Assembly (NCBI GenBank): GCA_003149835.1
Contig: QAMX01000138.1
Coordinates: forward strand, 1 to 5,447
Source: Clostridiales bacterium
GTDB taxonomy: Bacteria; Bacillota; Clostridia; Oscillospirales; QAMX01
Reading direction: 5' to 3'
Length of the DNA stretch: 5,447 nucleotides
A model generated the notes under the pieces. That model saw only the letters and a program-made list of their open reading frames with translations, did not search any database and was not told where the DNA came from. Of this stretch, positions 5,419 to 5,447 are shown one piece after another; within the stretch, counting starts at the first letter, position 1; every line of letters starts with the position of its first letter. The translations under genes were made by a program, and so were the position numbers.

Positions 5419-5447
5419 TAGCCGCCGCAATTTTTTTGCAGAGATAC

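Noticed and set aside
5428..5439. Short inverted repeat GCAA-T-run-TTGC near the right end
   Set aside because: Four-base arms around a T tract are expected by chance and no gene context in the window supports a role.
1..5447. CRISPR arrays, insertion sequences, tRNA or rRNA genes, riboswitches, phage or defence genes
   Set aside because: I looked for repeats, transposase motifs, cloverleaf-like sequences and conserved leader folds on both strands and saw none that could be supported.

Overview
The window holds two convergent transcription units in GC-rich DNA with strong AGGAGG-type ribosome binding sites. The gene order feoA-feoA-feoB followed by a small Cys-rich membrane protein, together with an AdhR-like MerR regulator, suggests a high-GC member of the Firmicutes, probably a clostridial or Oscillospirales-type anaerobe. 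That placement is inferred from gene content and style; no rRNA or other taxonomic marker is present.

Left unit, plus strand (about 55-1805). A promoter with the 19-bp spacer typical of MerR-controlled genes (TTGACT at 55-60, TATGAT at 80-85) carries an imperfect dyad in its spacer. It precedes a membrane-anchored calcineurin-like metallophosphoesterase (179-1291) and an AdhR/YyaN-like MerR regulator (1389-1805). The regulator has a Cys at position 52, the position of the sensor Cys in Bacillus subtilis AdhR. The simplest reading is a self-regulated operon in which the MerR protein controls a surface or lipid phosphoesterase in response to electrophile or aldehyde stress.

Between the units (1806-1896). 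A perfect 18-bp inverted repeat at 1829-1866 lies between the two converging genes and probably ends both transcripts. It lacks a proper T tract.

Right unit, minus strand (about 5418 down to 1897). This is a ferrous-iron uptake operon: feoA1 (5298-5086), feoA2 (4969-4748), feoB (4604-2121) and a 56-residue FeoB-associated Cys-rich membrane protein (2067-1897). FeoB is the GTPase-coupled Fe(II) permease, the FeoA proteins are small SH3-like cytoplasmic partners, and the last protein is a characteristic companion of clostridial FeoB. The promoter (TTGACA, 17 bp, TAACAT) is overlaid by two inverted repeats of the form GTTAG-N6-CTAAC. A third, nearly identical repeat lies just upstream of feoB. 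These look like operators for a DtxR/IdeR/MntR-type metal repressor, which is not encoded here, and are unlike the Fur box.

The window is mostly recognisable, and I see no wholly new system. The points most worth a second look are the three matched operator boxes with a possible separate control point for feoB, a roughly 95-residue acidic extracytoplasmic insertion in FeoB, and the MerR-type promoter driving a metallophosphoesterase. Bases 1-54 and 5419-5447 show no supportable gene.
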